64,000 bases of DNA from CAZOZZ01 sp965247425 (GCA_965247425.1 OZ252023.1:4960001-5024000); one strand, 5' to 3'; shown: positions 26,488 to 35,700, counted from the first letter of the stretch. Numbers and translations are program-made. The notes: generated by a model not told the origin, from the letters alone.

Positions 26488-28053
26488 CTACATGGATAGC
26501 GACTCAAGCGTCGCTCCACTGCGCGCCGTCGTTTGCGGCGGTGGCAAGATCAGAGCCGGTGAAGCCGACGTGAACGTCGAGAAGTTGGTAACAAAGGCCG
26601 TTCCATGAGCAAACAAGAAGTTCGTCTGGATAAAGACATACCCCGTGAATGCCCCTGTCACGTTGCCTGCTGCCATCAACTCCGACAACAGGCCCGACCA
26701 GGTGCCGCCCGATGCCAGCGTACCGTCGGTCGACAGCCCAACTCCCGGAAGTATGGCGGAGCTGGTTGTCAGCGACCACGCCGTCCCGGCACCAGTCTCC
26801 GTCCTCGGGTAGAAGGTGAAGGTGATCGTGCCCGAAGCGGCAGTCGCCGAACCGAGCGAGTACGGGTCCGCCGTGGTGTTGGCGATGGAAATGCCGGTGT
26901 TGAATCCTCCGGCAAGCCCATCATTCACAATAAACGGAACCAACAGGTTGGTTGTTGCCGCGACGATGTTCGACACGGTAACCGCAGCCGTTGCATTCGT
27001 ACTGAACCGCGGGACACCGCCGGTTGCGGTCGGGGCGTTCCCGGTCAGCCCTGTACCGAGCGGTTCGAGATCCGCAATCGCCGTAATCGAACCGGCAGCA
27101 ATGCTGGTTGTGGTTCCGGATATCGCAAAGCTCAGATTCAGCTGAATTTCCTCGACCGCTGTAGTGGAAGAGCCAGTCCAGCGTATAGTCGCGGCGTCAT
27201 CCCCGCTGGTGGATGTCAACGAAGTATCGGTAGTGGTAAGACCTGTCAGCGTACTGCTCGCCGTGGTGGTAATCGTCATCGTCACTCCGGCAGGTATTCC
27301 GGTAAACGTGACTTCAACGCTGGTACCGTTACCGGTCAAGCCAACTCCGGAACCGCTCTCCTGCGAAGCGGTCCTCCAAGCGGAGGCGAACCCTTCGGTG
27401 ATAAGGAGAGACGCCGTGGTGGGGGTCGGCGTCGCGTTGGTGAAGATCGTCGACGTTCCAAGGCTCGCCGCGCCGGAAATGGATCCGATCGCCATGCTTG
27501 CGATACCCGCGCCGAACGCCGTGATCACGGTCCCGCTCGAATCCGATAACAGGTAGTTGTTCGCTGTGTTGCTCAGCGAGTACGTCGTGGTCACCGGAGC
27601 AGTGAGCCCGGTGGCATCCATACGGACACCAATCAGACGGAACGAACCCGAACTGTTCTGGACGCCGTCATCGAAGCCAGGCAGCGTGAGCAGGACCTGA
27701 TTGGAAGCAAACAGCACCGTGCTGATTGCGACAGTTGCGAAAATGCCACTCCGCCCTTCCACGCGGAGAACGTCGTCAGTTGGAATTGTCGGACTCGACG
27801 TGATATCACCCGGATAGGTGATTGTCAGAAAGGTCGTTGTCAGTGGCGAGGACGCCAGCAACGCTCCGGAAACCACCATGCCGGCGCCGACCGAACCTCT
27901 GTCCGCCGTCATCGCATGCCGGTTAAAGTTGTTCTCCAACGCTGATCCGTTCTCAAAAATGGTGATGTTGATCTGGGCGTTCGAAACCGGCGCCATGGCC
28001 AGCACCAGCATCGTGACTACCAGCCCAAATAAAACCCTGGACCTCAGTTGCAT
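26488..28053 (-). CDS. Thr/Ser/Ala-rich exported protein of unknown function
   Basis: 521 residues from ATG 28053; GAAGGAG sits 6 bases upstream and itself reads as codons in the longer frame, so the TTG at 28068 is unlikely. A signal peptide (RVLFGLVVTMLVLAMAPVSN ending AQ) is followed by a low-complexity beta-rich chain with many short repeats (TGLTTTDTSLTSTSG, TATGGVPRFSTNATA). The C-terminal third (NLLVPFIVNDGLAGGFNTGI, GYVFIQTNFLFAHGTAFVTN) is more aromatic and may be a separate domain. There is little Lys and no Cys in the mature chain, as is common for secreted or surface proteins. It lies directly next to the type II secretion operon and could be a substrate, an inference from position. 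Confidence 0.65.
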   Translation of the reverse strand: MQLRSRVLFGLVVTMLVLAMAPVSNAQINITIFENGSALENNFNRHAMTADRGSVGAGMVVSGALLASSPLTTTFLTITYPGDITSSPTIPTDDVLRVEGRSGIFATVAISTVLFASNQVLLTLPGFDDGVQNSSGSFRLIGVRMDATGLTAPVTTTYSLSNTANNYLLSDSSGTVITAFGAGIASMAIGSISGAASLGTSTIFTNATPTPTTASLLITEGFASAWRTASQESGSGVGLTGNGTSVEVTFTGIPAGVTMTITTTASSTLTGLTTTDTSLTSTSGDDAATIRWTGSSTTAVEEIQLNLSFAISGTTTSIAAGSITAIADLEPLGTGLTGNAPTATGGVPRFSTNATAAVTVSNIVAATTNLLVPFIVNDGLAGGFNTGISIANTTADPYSLGSATAASGTITFTFYPRTETGAGTAWSLTTSSAILPGVGLSTDGTLASGGTWSGLLSELMAAGNVTGAFTGYVFIQTNFLFAHGTAFVTNFSTFTSASPALILPPPQTTARSGATLESLSM

Positions 28054-28076
28054 TTGTTTCTCCTTCAACGCGAAAA

Positions 28077-28105
28077 GTTAGAAGTCATTCAACGAGTGCT
28101 GTCAA
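28077..28105 (-). promoter_or_regulatory. Sigma-70-type promoter of the Thr/Ser-rich exported protein
   Basis: On the minus strand a perfect TTGACA (28100-28105) is separated by 17 bases from TCTAAC (28077-28082, four matches of six to TATAAT). Transcription would start near 28070, leaving a leader of about 17 bases that contains the GAAGGAG ribosome site. Confidence 0.5.
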
Positions 28106-28510
28106 ATCTAACCGCCGACGAAACGATCACTCGCACCTGACGGCAGCACCACCCGAATTCAAATCGAAAATCAAACGGGAGCCGAAACAACCCGCCCCGA
28201 TAGCTAACGAGTTACAAGTCGCAAAAAAAGACCTACTGATTATCGCAGCATCCGACCTCCCCACCGGACAAGAGAGGTCGAGCAAAACTTCGGTAACGTA
28301 ACATGCATGCTGCTCTCTGTCAAGCAGTTAAGCTTCACAGCATTGCGACTCAAACTCTCCGGATCTGCGAGATCGCCTCGACTACGCGCGAAAACTGCAG
28401 GTTCGGGCAGTTGGACTACTGCACATGGCGTTCCACGATCGAAAACCAACCATCAACGCGAGCTTTCAACAACTTAGAGAGGTTCCTGCAAAAACATGGT
28501 GAGTCATTCG
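28106..28510. other. Non-coding gap between gspD and the exported-protein gene
   Basis: About 400 bases separate the two minus-strand genes. Short open frames exist (for example on the minus strand at 28240-28449), but they lack ribosome sites, family resemblance and the codon pattern of neighbouring genes. I found no riboswitch motif, tRNA or repeat. It probably holds upstream regulatory DNA for the exported-protein gene. Confidence 0.5.
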
Positions 28511-28538
28511 GACACACCGGGCCGGAAACAAGTGTGTC
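28511..28538 (-). terminator. Hairpin at the end of the gsp operon
   Basis: GACACAC (28511-28517) and GTGTGTC (28532-28538) form a 7-base stem, with an inner CCGG...CCGG complement in the loop. It overlaps the gspD stop codon. No immediate T-run follows, so it may act as a 3' stabiliser rather than a terminator. Confidence 0.4.
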
Positions 28539-30429
28539 AGGGTAGCAGTTTTTTGATTTCCTCGAGCTTTTCTATCAGTTCTTCCGTGACAACGTCGGTG
28601 TCGTCATAAGTGCGTATCACATGAGGCGTGATCAGGATGATAAGTTCAGTCCGGGTGGTCGAACGCGAGGTGCTGCCGAACAGAGCCCCCAAAATGGGGA
28701 TTCGTCCGAGCAGAGGTATTCGGTTTCGAATGAGGTCCTGATTTTCTCGAATAAAGCCTCCGAGGACGATCGTTTGGCCGTCGCGAACGACGACGGTCGA
28801 CTCGACCGATGATTTTCCAATGACCGGTGCAACCACGCCGGACGTGGTGTTCGCCGAGGCCTGGCTGACCTCCTGACTAATCTCCAACGTCACGTTGCCG
28901 CTTTCGTTGATCTGAGGCGTGACGTTCATGATTACGCCGGTTTCGCGAAACTGGATCGTCTGGGCAAAGAGGTTGGTACCGTCCGACTGCACTGGGGTCA
29001 CCGACGACGATGTCGGAACCGGCACCTCTGCGCCGACCGTAAACCGAGCGGGCTTGTTGTCGCTGACGAGGACCGAAGGCGCAGACAGTGTCCGCACTCT
29101 GGATCGATTTTCCGAAGCGTTCAGAAAGAGCACGAGTTCTCGCGCCCTGCCAATGAACGCAAACGTCTGGGCCCTCAACGACGGGGCGCCGCCCCCGGCA
29201 GTTGCAAAGGAAGCCGTCGTCTGGGGATTCTGCAGCGTGCCGCGGTTCTGCAGGACGGCCGACAGCCCGAACGAGATTGAATCGTCCAGAACCACTTCGT
29301 AGATCTGAGCATCGATGAGCACCTGACGCGGAAGGAGATCCAACTGTTCGATGGTGTCCTCGATCATTGCGTATTCCTGGGCGGTTGCCTGGATAACCAG
29401 TGCGTTGTTAATTACGTCGGCAATGATTTTCACGCTCCCGGTCGGCACGAAGGCAGTCACCCCTCCGGCGGCCGGATTTCCCTCTGCCGGAGGCTGGCCA
29501 GTCGGCGTCTGGGCCCCTGGCGCTACGCCTGCGGGAGTCTGGTAGATATTCGACAGCTGAACCTCAGTTCCGTAGAGCTGCGTCAAAACATTCTGTATGT
29601 CTATAGCCTTGGCGTTCTTCACCTTATAAACAAAATTGCGGACACCCGTCGTCAGAAGAGGCTGGTCTAGCCGTTGGAGCCAACGTTCGACCTCTTCGAA
29701 AACTGCCGGGTTCGGAGTGATGACCAGGACGGAGTTCATCCGCTCGATAGCCGCGAAGCGAATCGCGGACCGACCTTGAGAAAGTGCATACCCGGAAAAG
29801 ATCGTGTCCAGATCCTGAACGAGATCTTCCGCGAGATTGTTCGCAACAGGAAACAGGCGCACCCGTTCGCCTTCAAACACATTCGTGTCAAAAACGTCGA
29901 TTATCTCCAGTAGTTTCCCCAGGTTGCCCCGGCGTTCGGTAATGAGCAGTATGTTTCCGGCATCGTGAACGACGATGTTTGCCCCTTCGCTGAGATACGG
30001 CATCAAGAGTTGTGACATTTCCGTGGACGCGACGAACTTCATACGAACGACCTGAATGACGAACTGATCATCCGGGCTAACGACTGCCGGGCCATCCTGC
30101 ACGGGCAAAGCCTGTCGGAGGGCGACCGTAGACGGAACGATCTCGTAGAAGTTCCCAGTTTGAATAATCGTCGCGCCGTTTATTCGAAGGATCGTCTCCA
30201 GGATCGGCAGCAGATCGGAACGCTGGAGATTTCCCGACGTGTTGATGTTCACAGTACCCTGGACGGCCGGATCCACGATGTAGTTGAGACCCAGTTCCTC
30301 TCCAATGATACGGATGATCTGGTGGATGTCCGTATTGTCCAGAAAGAGCGAGATCGAAGCCGGGTCCTGAGCACCAACGGGTGTCCATGCCAGGACAACA
30401 GATAACAGAACGAAAATAGTTTTCTTCAT
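28537..30429 (-). CDS. gspD: Type II secretion outer-membrane secretin GspD
   Basis: 630 residues. A signal peptide (TIFVLLSVVLAWTPVGAQ) precedes N0 (ISLFLDNTDIHQIIRIIGEE), N1-N3 domains (residues about 110-340, with an Ala/Pro/Gly-rich insert in N3) and the C-terminal secretin core (LIDAQIYEVVLDDSISFG, IQFRETGVIMNVTPQINESG, TVVVRDGQTIVLGGFI). The closing ELIILITPHVIRT is the secretin signature. GspD multimers form the gated outer-membrane channel. It is the last gene of the operon and overlaps gspC by 4 bases. Confidence 0.93.
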   Translation of the reverse strand: MKKTIFVLLSVVLAWTPVGAQDPASISLFLDNTDIHQIIRIIGEELGLNYIVDPAVQGTVNINTSGNLQRSDLLPILETILRINGATIIQTGNFYEIVPSTVALRQALPVQDGPAVVSPDDQFVIQVVRMKFVASTEMSQLLMPYLSEGANIVVHDAGNILLITERRGNLGKLLEIIDVFDTNVFEGERVRLFPVANNLAEDLVQDLDTIFSGYALSQGRSAIRFAAIERMNSVLVITPNPAVFEEVERWLQRLDQPLLTTGVRNFVYKVKNAKAIDIQNVLTQLYGTEVQLSNIYQTPAGVAPGAQTPTGQPPAEGNPAAGGVTAFVPTGSVKIIADVINNALVIQATAQEYAMIEDTIEQLDLLPRQVLIDAQIYEVVLDDSISFGLSAVLQNRGTLQNPQTTASFATAGGGAPSLRAQTFAFIGRARELVLFLNASENRSRVRTLSAPSVLVSDNKPARFTVGAEVPVPTSSSVTPVQSDGTNLFAQTIQFRETGVIMNVTPQINESGNVTLEISQEVSQASANTTSGVVAPVIGKSSVESTVVVRDGQTIVLGGFIRENQDLIRNRIPLLGRIPILGALFGSTSRSTTRTELIILITPHVIRTYDDTDVVTEELIEKLEEIKKLLP

Positions 30430-31139
30430 GGTTGGGGTTTGCGAACCAATACATTGCCGAACGGTGTTTTTTGAATCATGAAGCCCGGCGGGACGTTCTG
30501 CTCCGATAAGCTCGCCGGGGTGGGCGTCGCTGGCCTGGCGGACCCCCGATTGACAACAGGTTGCGTTTGCGCCGCCGAGCCTCTAGGGGCTTGCACGGTC
30601 GAAACCTGGGGGGGAGGTCCATTCCGTGCGATGGTTCTGCTCCTGTCGCGAGACATCTGGGCTGTCGGATCGTTCATGATTACGGTCTCTCGCACACCTC
30701 CCGACTCGACGAGGACCGACTTGGCCTGGATCTCGACCAACTCCCATCCGTCGATGACGTCGCCGACACGCATCGGACGGTAGTCCCGGTTTCCGGGATC
30801 GCCGGTCGCCAGCATGGCCATGGGCGCGGTCCCGAAGGACACGGTGCCGAACAAGATCGGCAGCGGACCGGCCGGAACCGGCGCTTCGGCGACCTCGATG
30901 GAGATGTCGGTACGGTCGAAGCTGAAAGGATTTTGATCTGCTATCCCGGTCCAGACCTGGACTCCAGGCTCATCTCCATTGGCCGGTAGGACCGGTGCGG
31001 ACACGGCGTCGCCGGTGTATTGGACCCGTCCTACATCGTGCGACACTCGAAAACCCACCCAGGCGTTACGAAACCCGACGCCGGCGCCGGCGACCAGAAG
31101 GACCAGACCGGCGTTCAAGATGACTATTTGTCGTTTCAT
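30426..31139 (-). CDS. gspC: Type II secretion inner-membrane protein GspC-like
   Basis: 237 residues with one N-terminal membrane helix (IVILNAGLVLLVAGAGVGF). The homology region is visible as IADQNPFSF, LFGTVSFGTAPMAMLATGD, MRVGDVIDGWELVEIQAKSV and VRETVIMND, a beta-barrel that binds GspD N0. The C-terminal part is a Pro/Ala/Gln-rich linker ending in PPGFMIQKTPFGNVLVRKP instead of a full PDZ domain. The call rests on this pattern and on its position between gspM and gspD. Confidence 0.75.
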   Translation of the reverse strand: MKRQIVILNAGLVLLVAGAGVGFRNAWVGFRVSHDVGRVQYTGDAVSAPVLPANGDEPGVQVWTGIADQNPFSFDRTDISIEVAEAPVPAGPLPILFGTVSFGTAPMAMLATGDPGNRDYRPMRVGDVIDGWELVEIQAKSVLVESGGVRETVIMNDPTAQMSRDRSRTIARNGPPPQVSTVQAPRGSAAQTQPVVNRGSARPATPTPASLSEQNVPPGFMIQKTPFGNVLVRKPQP

Positions 31140-31142
31140 CGC

Positions 31143-31760
31143 TTAACCTTCGTCTCCCTCGGCCGCCGGGGCCGAAAGGACACTGGCCAGAACGGCGCCG
31201 ACGGTAAGATTAACCCGGAGGTCCTTCGTCATCTCAACGTCCGTGGACAGTTCATCAACAGCCCGAACCGGAGAGGTTTCGAAGGACCGCACCGATATGA
31301 ACTTCTCGGCAGCTCGCAACTCGGAAAGAAAACCCACCATTTGGCCAGGCGTACATTCGAATGCAAGCGTCATCGTGATCTCGGCGAAAAAGTCATCTTT
31401 TCGGCTCGCCGGCGATATGGCCCGTTGCCCGAGCTCAATCCCGGTTCTCTCAGCGGCGCCCTCGACAATGGTCTGAAGTTCGGCCGAGGCCAGGGCGGGA
31501 TTGTCCCCCCGAATCAATGTTGCTTCCGCTTCGGCTACCCGTTGCCTCGCGTCTTCAAGCAATTGCTCGTAGTTCGCCTTCCGGACCACGGCGCGCCGGT
31601 ATCGGCGGAGCTGATCCTCCTTTTCCAACGCACCTTCCTGGGCAGCCGCCAGCTCGTCGTAGACGGAAAATCCAACCTCGGTGAAGAAAAAGTAAACGGC
31701 CAGGGCGGACCCAAGCAGAACGAGCGCGCGACGGTCTCTGGGTCGAAACTCCATCTTCAT
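31143..31760 (-). CDS. gspM: Type II secretion protein GspM-like
   Basis: 205 residues: a short cytosolic start (KMEFRPRDRRALVLL), one membrane helix (LVLLGSALAVYFFF), a coiled coil (EGALEKEDQLRRYRRAVVRK) and a C-terminal ferredoxin-like domain (DFFAEITMTLAFECTPGQMV, LRAAEKFISVRSFETSPV). This is the PilO/GspM architecture. It partners GspL in the inner-membrane platform. It overlaps gspL by 4 bases. Sequence identity in this family is low, so gene context is important to the call. Confidence 0.75.
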   Translation of the reverse strand: MKMEFRPRDRRALVLLGSALAVYFFFTEVGFSVYDELAAAQEGALEKEDQLRRYRRAVVRKANYEQLLEDARQRVAEAEATLIRGDNPALASAELQTIVEGAAERTGIELGQRAISPASRKDDFFAEITMTLAFECTPGQMVGFLSELRAAEKFISVRSFETSPVRAVDELSTDVEMTKDLRVNLTVGAVLASVLSAPAAEGDEG

Positions 31761-33088
31761 GACACGCCCCCCAGAACAAATCGCAACGTAAATCGATCCC
31801 GACCTTCCTCGTTACGGGTGACAGAACTCGGAAACTCTGCGTTTTCGAACAGTGGACTTTCTTCGATCAGCCTCTGAAGCTCAGAGGCGCTGCTGGAGAA
31901 TCCCGAAATCGTCACGTCGTTTTCCTGGAGCGTAAACGCACTCAGCCAGGTGTCGACTGGAAGTACTTCAACCAGTTCCTGAAGAGCTTCCAGGGTCAAA
32001 TCTCTTCCGTTCACGTGAGCACTCAAGACGCGGTACTTTTCCGAAAGTGCATTCAGTTCCGTTTCCTGATCCGTCACATCACGCACGGTCGGCGCGACCG
32101 CGCTTATAGCCGTGTCCAACTGCGCCGCGTAGACCGACCACTGATACGGCTCCAGCAGGGACAGAGTTGCCCCGGCCAAAACCACGAGAGCCAGCAGAAC
32201 GAATGTCGGCGCCAGTTCCAGCTTACGCCGGAACCGCCGTTCCGCCGGCACCAGGTTGGCGGCGAACGGACTGCTGCCCGACCCGGAAAGCGCTGCAGCG
32301 ACCGCACCGAATCCCTTCCCCGAACCACCTTCGATCGGAATCGGCGGATTATCTCCGTCAAGCGCCTCGACTTCAGATCCAAATACCAGCGTTCGAACGT
32401 TCTCGAACGACCGCACGCGAGACAGGCTCGAAAGCCGACGCATCATGTTGCCGGCGCGATCCACTTCGGACCCGCCTTCTGCCAAACCGATAGAAGTGAT
32501 CCGGTTGCCGTTGACGAGAGAGCCTTCGGCATAATCCCGCTCGAGACTAAGCAGAATCGTCGGGATGTCATCGGACCACAGAGTCGAGGCGGCGTGCGCC
32601 CACGCCATTGTCGAGAACGAAAAGCCAGACAAGGGCAACCCTGCCGAGTCGAAGACGTCGATCCATGGATCGAGGGTCTCGCGCGTAACGATCCCGATCG
32701 TCACGGTAACGGATCTGGCATCTTTCGCTGGACTACGCCAGGCCATGTCCCAGTAGATGTCCTCGGACGGCCAGGGGGACAGGCTCTCAACCTGCAGATC
32801 GACAGCGGAACGAATCCGGTCCCGGATCTCGACAGGAAAATCCATCGCCCGGACAAGACCGGCCCCCTGAGGGAGGGTGAGGAATATTCGCAGGCCTCTG
32901 AGCGTGTGTCGTTCCGCAATCTTGCGCAGTTCCTCCAGTCGCTGGTCTTTCCCGAGATCGACGAACCCCTCGACGGTAAACGAACCCAGGAGCCGCGACT
33001 TTCCAAACGACGACCGGACCACTGCGACCCGCAGGTCGCTTCCAGCGATCTCGAACCCGACGGCGGTTCGTGGAAGGAAATTATTCAT
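31757..33088 (-). CDS. gspL: Type II secretion protein GspL-like (PilM/PilN-type fusion)
   Basis: 443 residues. The N-terminal 230 or so are an actin-like cytosolic domain (AVGFEIAGSDLRVAVVRSSF, LQVESLSPWPSEDIYWDMAW), as in GspL and PilM. A membrane helix (LAPTFVLLALVVLAGATLSL, about residue 290) is followed by a periplasmic ferredoxin-like domain (VLPVDTWLSAFTLQENDVTI) as in PilN. GspL anchors the GspE ATPase to the membrane. It overlaps gspK by 8 bases. Confidence 0.85.
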   Translation of the reverse strand: MNNFLPRTAVGFEIAGSDLRVAVVRSSFGKSRLLGSFTVEGFVDLGKDQRLEELRKIAERHTLRGLRIFLTLPQGAGLVRAMDFPVEIRDRIRSAVDLQVESLSPWPSEDIYWDMAWRSPAKDARSVTVTIGIVTRETLDPWIDVFDSAGLPLSGFSFSTMAWAHAASTLWSDDIPTILLSLERDYAEGSLVNGNRITSIGLAEGGSEVDRAGNMMRRLSSLSRVRSFENVRTLVFGSEVEALDGDNPPIPIEGGSGKGFGAVAAALSGSGSSPFAANLVPAERRFRRKLELAPTFVLLALVVLAGATLSLLEPYQWSVYAAQLDTAISAVAPTVRDVTDQETELNALSEKYRVLSAHVNGRDLTLEALQELVEVLPVDTWLSAFTLQENDVTISGFSSSASELQRLIEESPLFENAEFPSSVTRNEEGRDRFTLRFVLGGVS

Positions 33089-34064
33089 ACTGCCACCGAT
33101 CCAGTTTTAACTCCTCACGCCTCATGTACAGTAAGGGCGAGAGACTAAAAATCTGACGACGCTCCTCTCTTTTCAAGATCAGACGCACCGTCCGCGAGAC
33201 TCCCGACGGGGTTACACGGGCCCGGGCGATGATACTGATCGGCCCCCCAGTATTGAACGTAAGAAAGCTCAGGACATCGTTTTCCCTCACACCGCGCACC
33301 CGTTCGACAAGGTCGTCCATGCCTTCGAACGCCTCGTCTTGTCGAGCCGCGACAATGGCCTGAGCGAGCAGCAGATCCGCGCCTGGAAGAGCGCTCAATA
33401 CCGCGACGGACGCTTCGTTCGGATTCACCGACGATATGTCGGAGTTCACTGTGATCAACTCCCGTATTCCGGAGATCTTTCGAAACTCCCCGGTCAGCGG
33501 GTCGCGGATCAGCCTTCCGTAGAAAAGCTCGGCTGTCACCCCTTTCACGAACAGAATCTCGTCGGAAGACTGAAACGGACCGTTAGCGGGCAGGATTCTT
33601 CCGTCAGCAGGAGTGTAGTCCTGTACTTCAGCACCATATAGATGCGGGATATTATCCACGTCCCTCCAGTCCAGGATCGAATCGACCAATCGGTTCCGGA
33701 CGTCCTGTTCGATCCCGAGAGAGTCGAACATCGACGCCAGCAATGTGTCGGGCGCGTGATTGATATCGATCCGATCCCGGCCGGATTCCATACGTACGCG
33801 GACTTCACCGGTCTCGAACGGAAAAATGAACTCGCCATCCCTCCGTTCAACGGGCGAATCGGCAAAAAGATCACCATCGGTCACCAGATCCTGGAAGACC
33901 ACGGCGGCCGCCCCCTTCGCCATGAAGAATGCCCGCTCGGAATCGAAGCTGCCTCCGGCACCCGAAACCTCTGTGCGTACCGCGGCGGCCAGCGACAGAG
34001 AAATCACCGACAGGATCAGTAAGACCCAGAGAACGCTCAACAGGATGATGCCACGATCGTTCAT
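33081..34064 (-). CDS. gspK: Type II secretion minor pseudopilin GspK
   Basis: 327 residues. The prepilin-like start MNDRGIILLSVLWVLLILS has the Gly cleavage site without the usual Glu+5, a known GspK feature. A large globular domain follows (RIDINHAPDTLLASMFDSLG, SILDWRDVDNIPHLYGAE), containing the typical helical insertion and the SVNPNEASVAVLSALPG motif. GspK caps the pseudopilus tip with GspI and GspJ. It overlaps gspJ by 4 bases. Confidence 0.9.
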   Translation of the reverse strand: MNDRGIILLSVLWVLLILSVISLSLAAAVRTEVSGAGGSFDSERAFFMAKGAAAVVFQDLVTDGDLFADSPVERRDGEFIFPFETGEVRVRMESGRDRIDINHAPDTLLASMFDSLGIEQDVRNRLVDSILDWRDVDNIPHLYGAEVQDYTPADGRILPANGPFQSSDEILFVKGVTAELFYGRLIRDPLTGEFRKISGIRELITVNSDISSVNPNEASVAVLSALPGADLLLAQAIVAARQDEAFEGMDDLVERVRGVRENDVLSFLTFNTGGPISIIARARVTPSGVSRTVRLILKREERRQIFSLSPLLYMRREELKLDRWQYE

Positions 34065-34699
34065 TCGAAATAGGTCAGCGGTACCACTGTGTAATCGTTG
34101 TCGATCCGGACTTGTACCGCCCTTGGAAGTCCGTCACCGAGGCCCCAGTTCTCGATCCACTCCGCCCGTCCATCGCGATCCGTGGCGAGATAGCGAAAGT
34201 CCACTTCGGAAAACTCCGCCAGGGTCCGGCGTTCGGTATCGATGATGGCACCGGGGCGATAGTCGAACAGGAAGTGCTCGCTATAAGTAAATCGTCCATC
34301 GTCCACCACGTAGTCGATTTTCCTGGCGTCGGTGGTTCCGTCAAACAACGAGTATCGACTGACGAATTCCAGGCGATGGCTATCGCCGGTAAAGAGCACA
34401 ACGGCGCCATTCTCCCCACTGAACTCAGTGGCTGAGGCCAGGCTCAATTGACGACGCAGCAGGCCCTCGACCCTTGAGCGCTCCTCCAGTTCCCGAATCT
34501 TGGCGGAACCCCGTTCCCAGGTATCGATACCGACTCTCAAGCCGGAAAACATCAGTGTCGCGATCAGACCGATGATGGCGAGACTGACCATCACTTCGAT
34601 CAACGTAAATCCATGCGGAGCGTTCGTCGATGGAGGAAGCGGCGAGACAGGAGTTCGGGTGCGGTTGTCAGCCATCGCCGATCCTAGGCCATCATTCAC
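34061..34699 (-). CDS. gspJ: Type II secretion minor pseudopilin GspJ
   Basis: 212 residues. A long leader ends in HGFTLIEVMVSLAIIGLIA, the type IV prepilin signature with Glu+5. The globular part (IRELEERSRVEGLLRRQLSL, RLEFVSRYSLFDGTTDAR) is GspJ-like. The ATGA overlap with gspI supports the early start, giving a leader of about 29 residues, longer than usual; the in-frame ATG at the AMADNRT position would shorten it. Confidence 0.87.
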   Translation of the reverse strand: MNDGLGSAMADNRTRTPVSPLPPSTNAPHGFTLIEVMVSLAIIGLIATLMFSGLRVGIDTWERGSAKIRELEERSRVEGLLRRQLSLASATEFSGENGAVVLFTGDSHRLEFVSRYSLFDGTTDARKIDYVVDDGRFTYSEHFLFDYRPGAIIDTERRTLAEFSEVDFRYLATDRDGRAEWIENWGLGDGLPRAVQVRIDNDYTVVPLTYFE

Positions 34700-35133
34700 C
34701 AGGGAAACACATCGTCGATGGACCTCCCGAAATCGGCGTTATCGTAGGATATTCCCGCCGATCGAACCGTCTCGAGCCGAACCCGGCGACCGCCGCTTCG
34801 GCCCTCCCAGAGAACCTCGACCTCCACTCTCACGATTGCGCTTGCGGGCCGGGTCGCCAGACTTGACGGAATCCAGGGCTCGACCCGCAGAGTCCAGGTC
34901 GCATCTATTTGATTGAGTCGACCCCCAGCCCTTCCCGAACCCGGCAGACTCGGGAGAAGAAGGACTCGGTTCATGACTTCTTCGGCGGCAAGCTGATATC
35001 GATGCAACTCCTCGATTTTTCTCAAGTTGTTGACCGAGGCCCCGAAGAGACCGAACAAGGCGCTCGAAGACAGACCCAGTATCGTGACGGCGACGACGAC
35101 TTCGATGAGCGTGAATCCTCTGTCCTGCCTCAC
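34696..35133 (-). CDS. gspI: Type II secretion minor pseudopilin GspI
   Basis: 145 residues. The prepilin signature is RGFTLIEVVVAVTILGLSSS. The globular C-terminus (WTLRVEPWIPSSLATRPASA, IVRVEVEVLWEGRSGGRRV) matches GspI. GspI nucleates the tip complex with GspJ and GspK. It overlaps both neighbours by 4 bases. Confidence 0.85.
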   Translation of the reverse strand: MRQDRGFTLIEVVVAVTILGLSSSALFGLFGASVNNLRKIEELHRYQLAAEEVMNRVLLLPSLPGSGRAGGRLNQIDATWTLRVEPWIPSSLATRPASAIVRVEVEVLWEGRSGGRRVRLETVRSAGISYDNADFGRSIDDVFPW

Positions 35134-35540
35134 TCGAACGCCACCTCCGAGGTTCCAATTCGGGACCGCAGCAATATCGTCGCCTGTCGGAGCAATCCGG
35201 AGGGCGGCACGTAGATCGACGTCACGCCGCTGTCGGAATCTCCGATGACTTCAATTGAAGACGGCAGATCGCGTTCTCGAAGCACCTGCATATCGGGACC
35301 GACCAGGACGAGGCTGGAGCTTCTTCGGTCCAGGACGACAAAATGTGCGCGGTCCGTCCGTCTGGCTTTGGACCGGGCAATCTGGACGAAACTTCGGATC
35401 GTCTGCTCGGCCTGATGGACTTCCAGGCGTGTCATCCCGGCCCCGATCCGCGGACCCACCAGCCCCACCGACAGGGCGATGATCGTCATGACGATCATCA
35501 CCTCTACCAGGGACAGGCCGTTTGCGCGAAGTTCCCGCAT
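35130..35540 (-). CDS. gspH: Type II secretion minor pseudopilin GspH
   Basis: 136 residues. The prepilin signature is NGLSLVEVMIVMTIIALSVG. Downstream, VHQAEQTIRSFVQIARSKAR and AHFVVLDRRSSSLVLVGPD are typical of GspH/FimT-type pseudopilins. It is separated from gspG by 160 bases, the only real gap in the operon. Confidence 0.83.
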   Translation of the reverse strand: MRELRANGLSLVEVMIVMTIIALSVGLVGPRIGAGMTRLEVHQAEQTIRSFVQIARSKARRTDRAHFVVLDRRSSSLVLVGPDMQVLRERDLPSSIEVIGDSDSGVTSIYVPPSGLLRQATILLRSRIGTSEVAFE

Positions 35541-35601
35541 ATGGGTGATGACGCATCAGTGTCAGAAAAAGACGAAGGAGAAGGGGATAAAAGTGGTCGA
35601 T

Positions 35602-35693
35602 GGTCAGTTATGGGATCTGCAGCGACCGCAACCTCTTCCCACGACGGGCGAGCGAATAGTTTCAGTTAGCAGGGCGGCTCCGAGCAACTGACC
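35602..35693. repeat. Inverted repeat in the gspG-gspH gap
   Basis: GGTCAGTT (35602-35609) and AACTGACC (35686-35693) are perfect complements. The flanking AAGTGGTC and GACCACTT extend the match with a short internal duplication in one arm. The spacer is 76 bases. It could form a long-range hairpin in the operon mRNA, as is seen where the major pseudopilin gene is expressed more strongly than its neighbours; no T-run is present. Confidence 0.4.
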
Positions 35694-35700
35694 ACTTCCC

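Noticed and set aside
26605..27549. Plus-strand frames inside the Thr/Ser-rich protein gene
   Set aside because: Antisense of low-complexity Thr/Ala codons gives long open frames by composition alone; there are no ribosome sites or motifs.
32015..33148. 377-codon plus-strand frame opposite gspL
   Set aside because: Arg-rich shadow with no conserved features; gspL is certain from domains and operon context.
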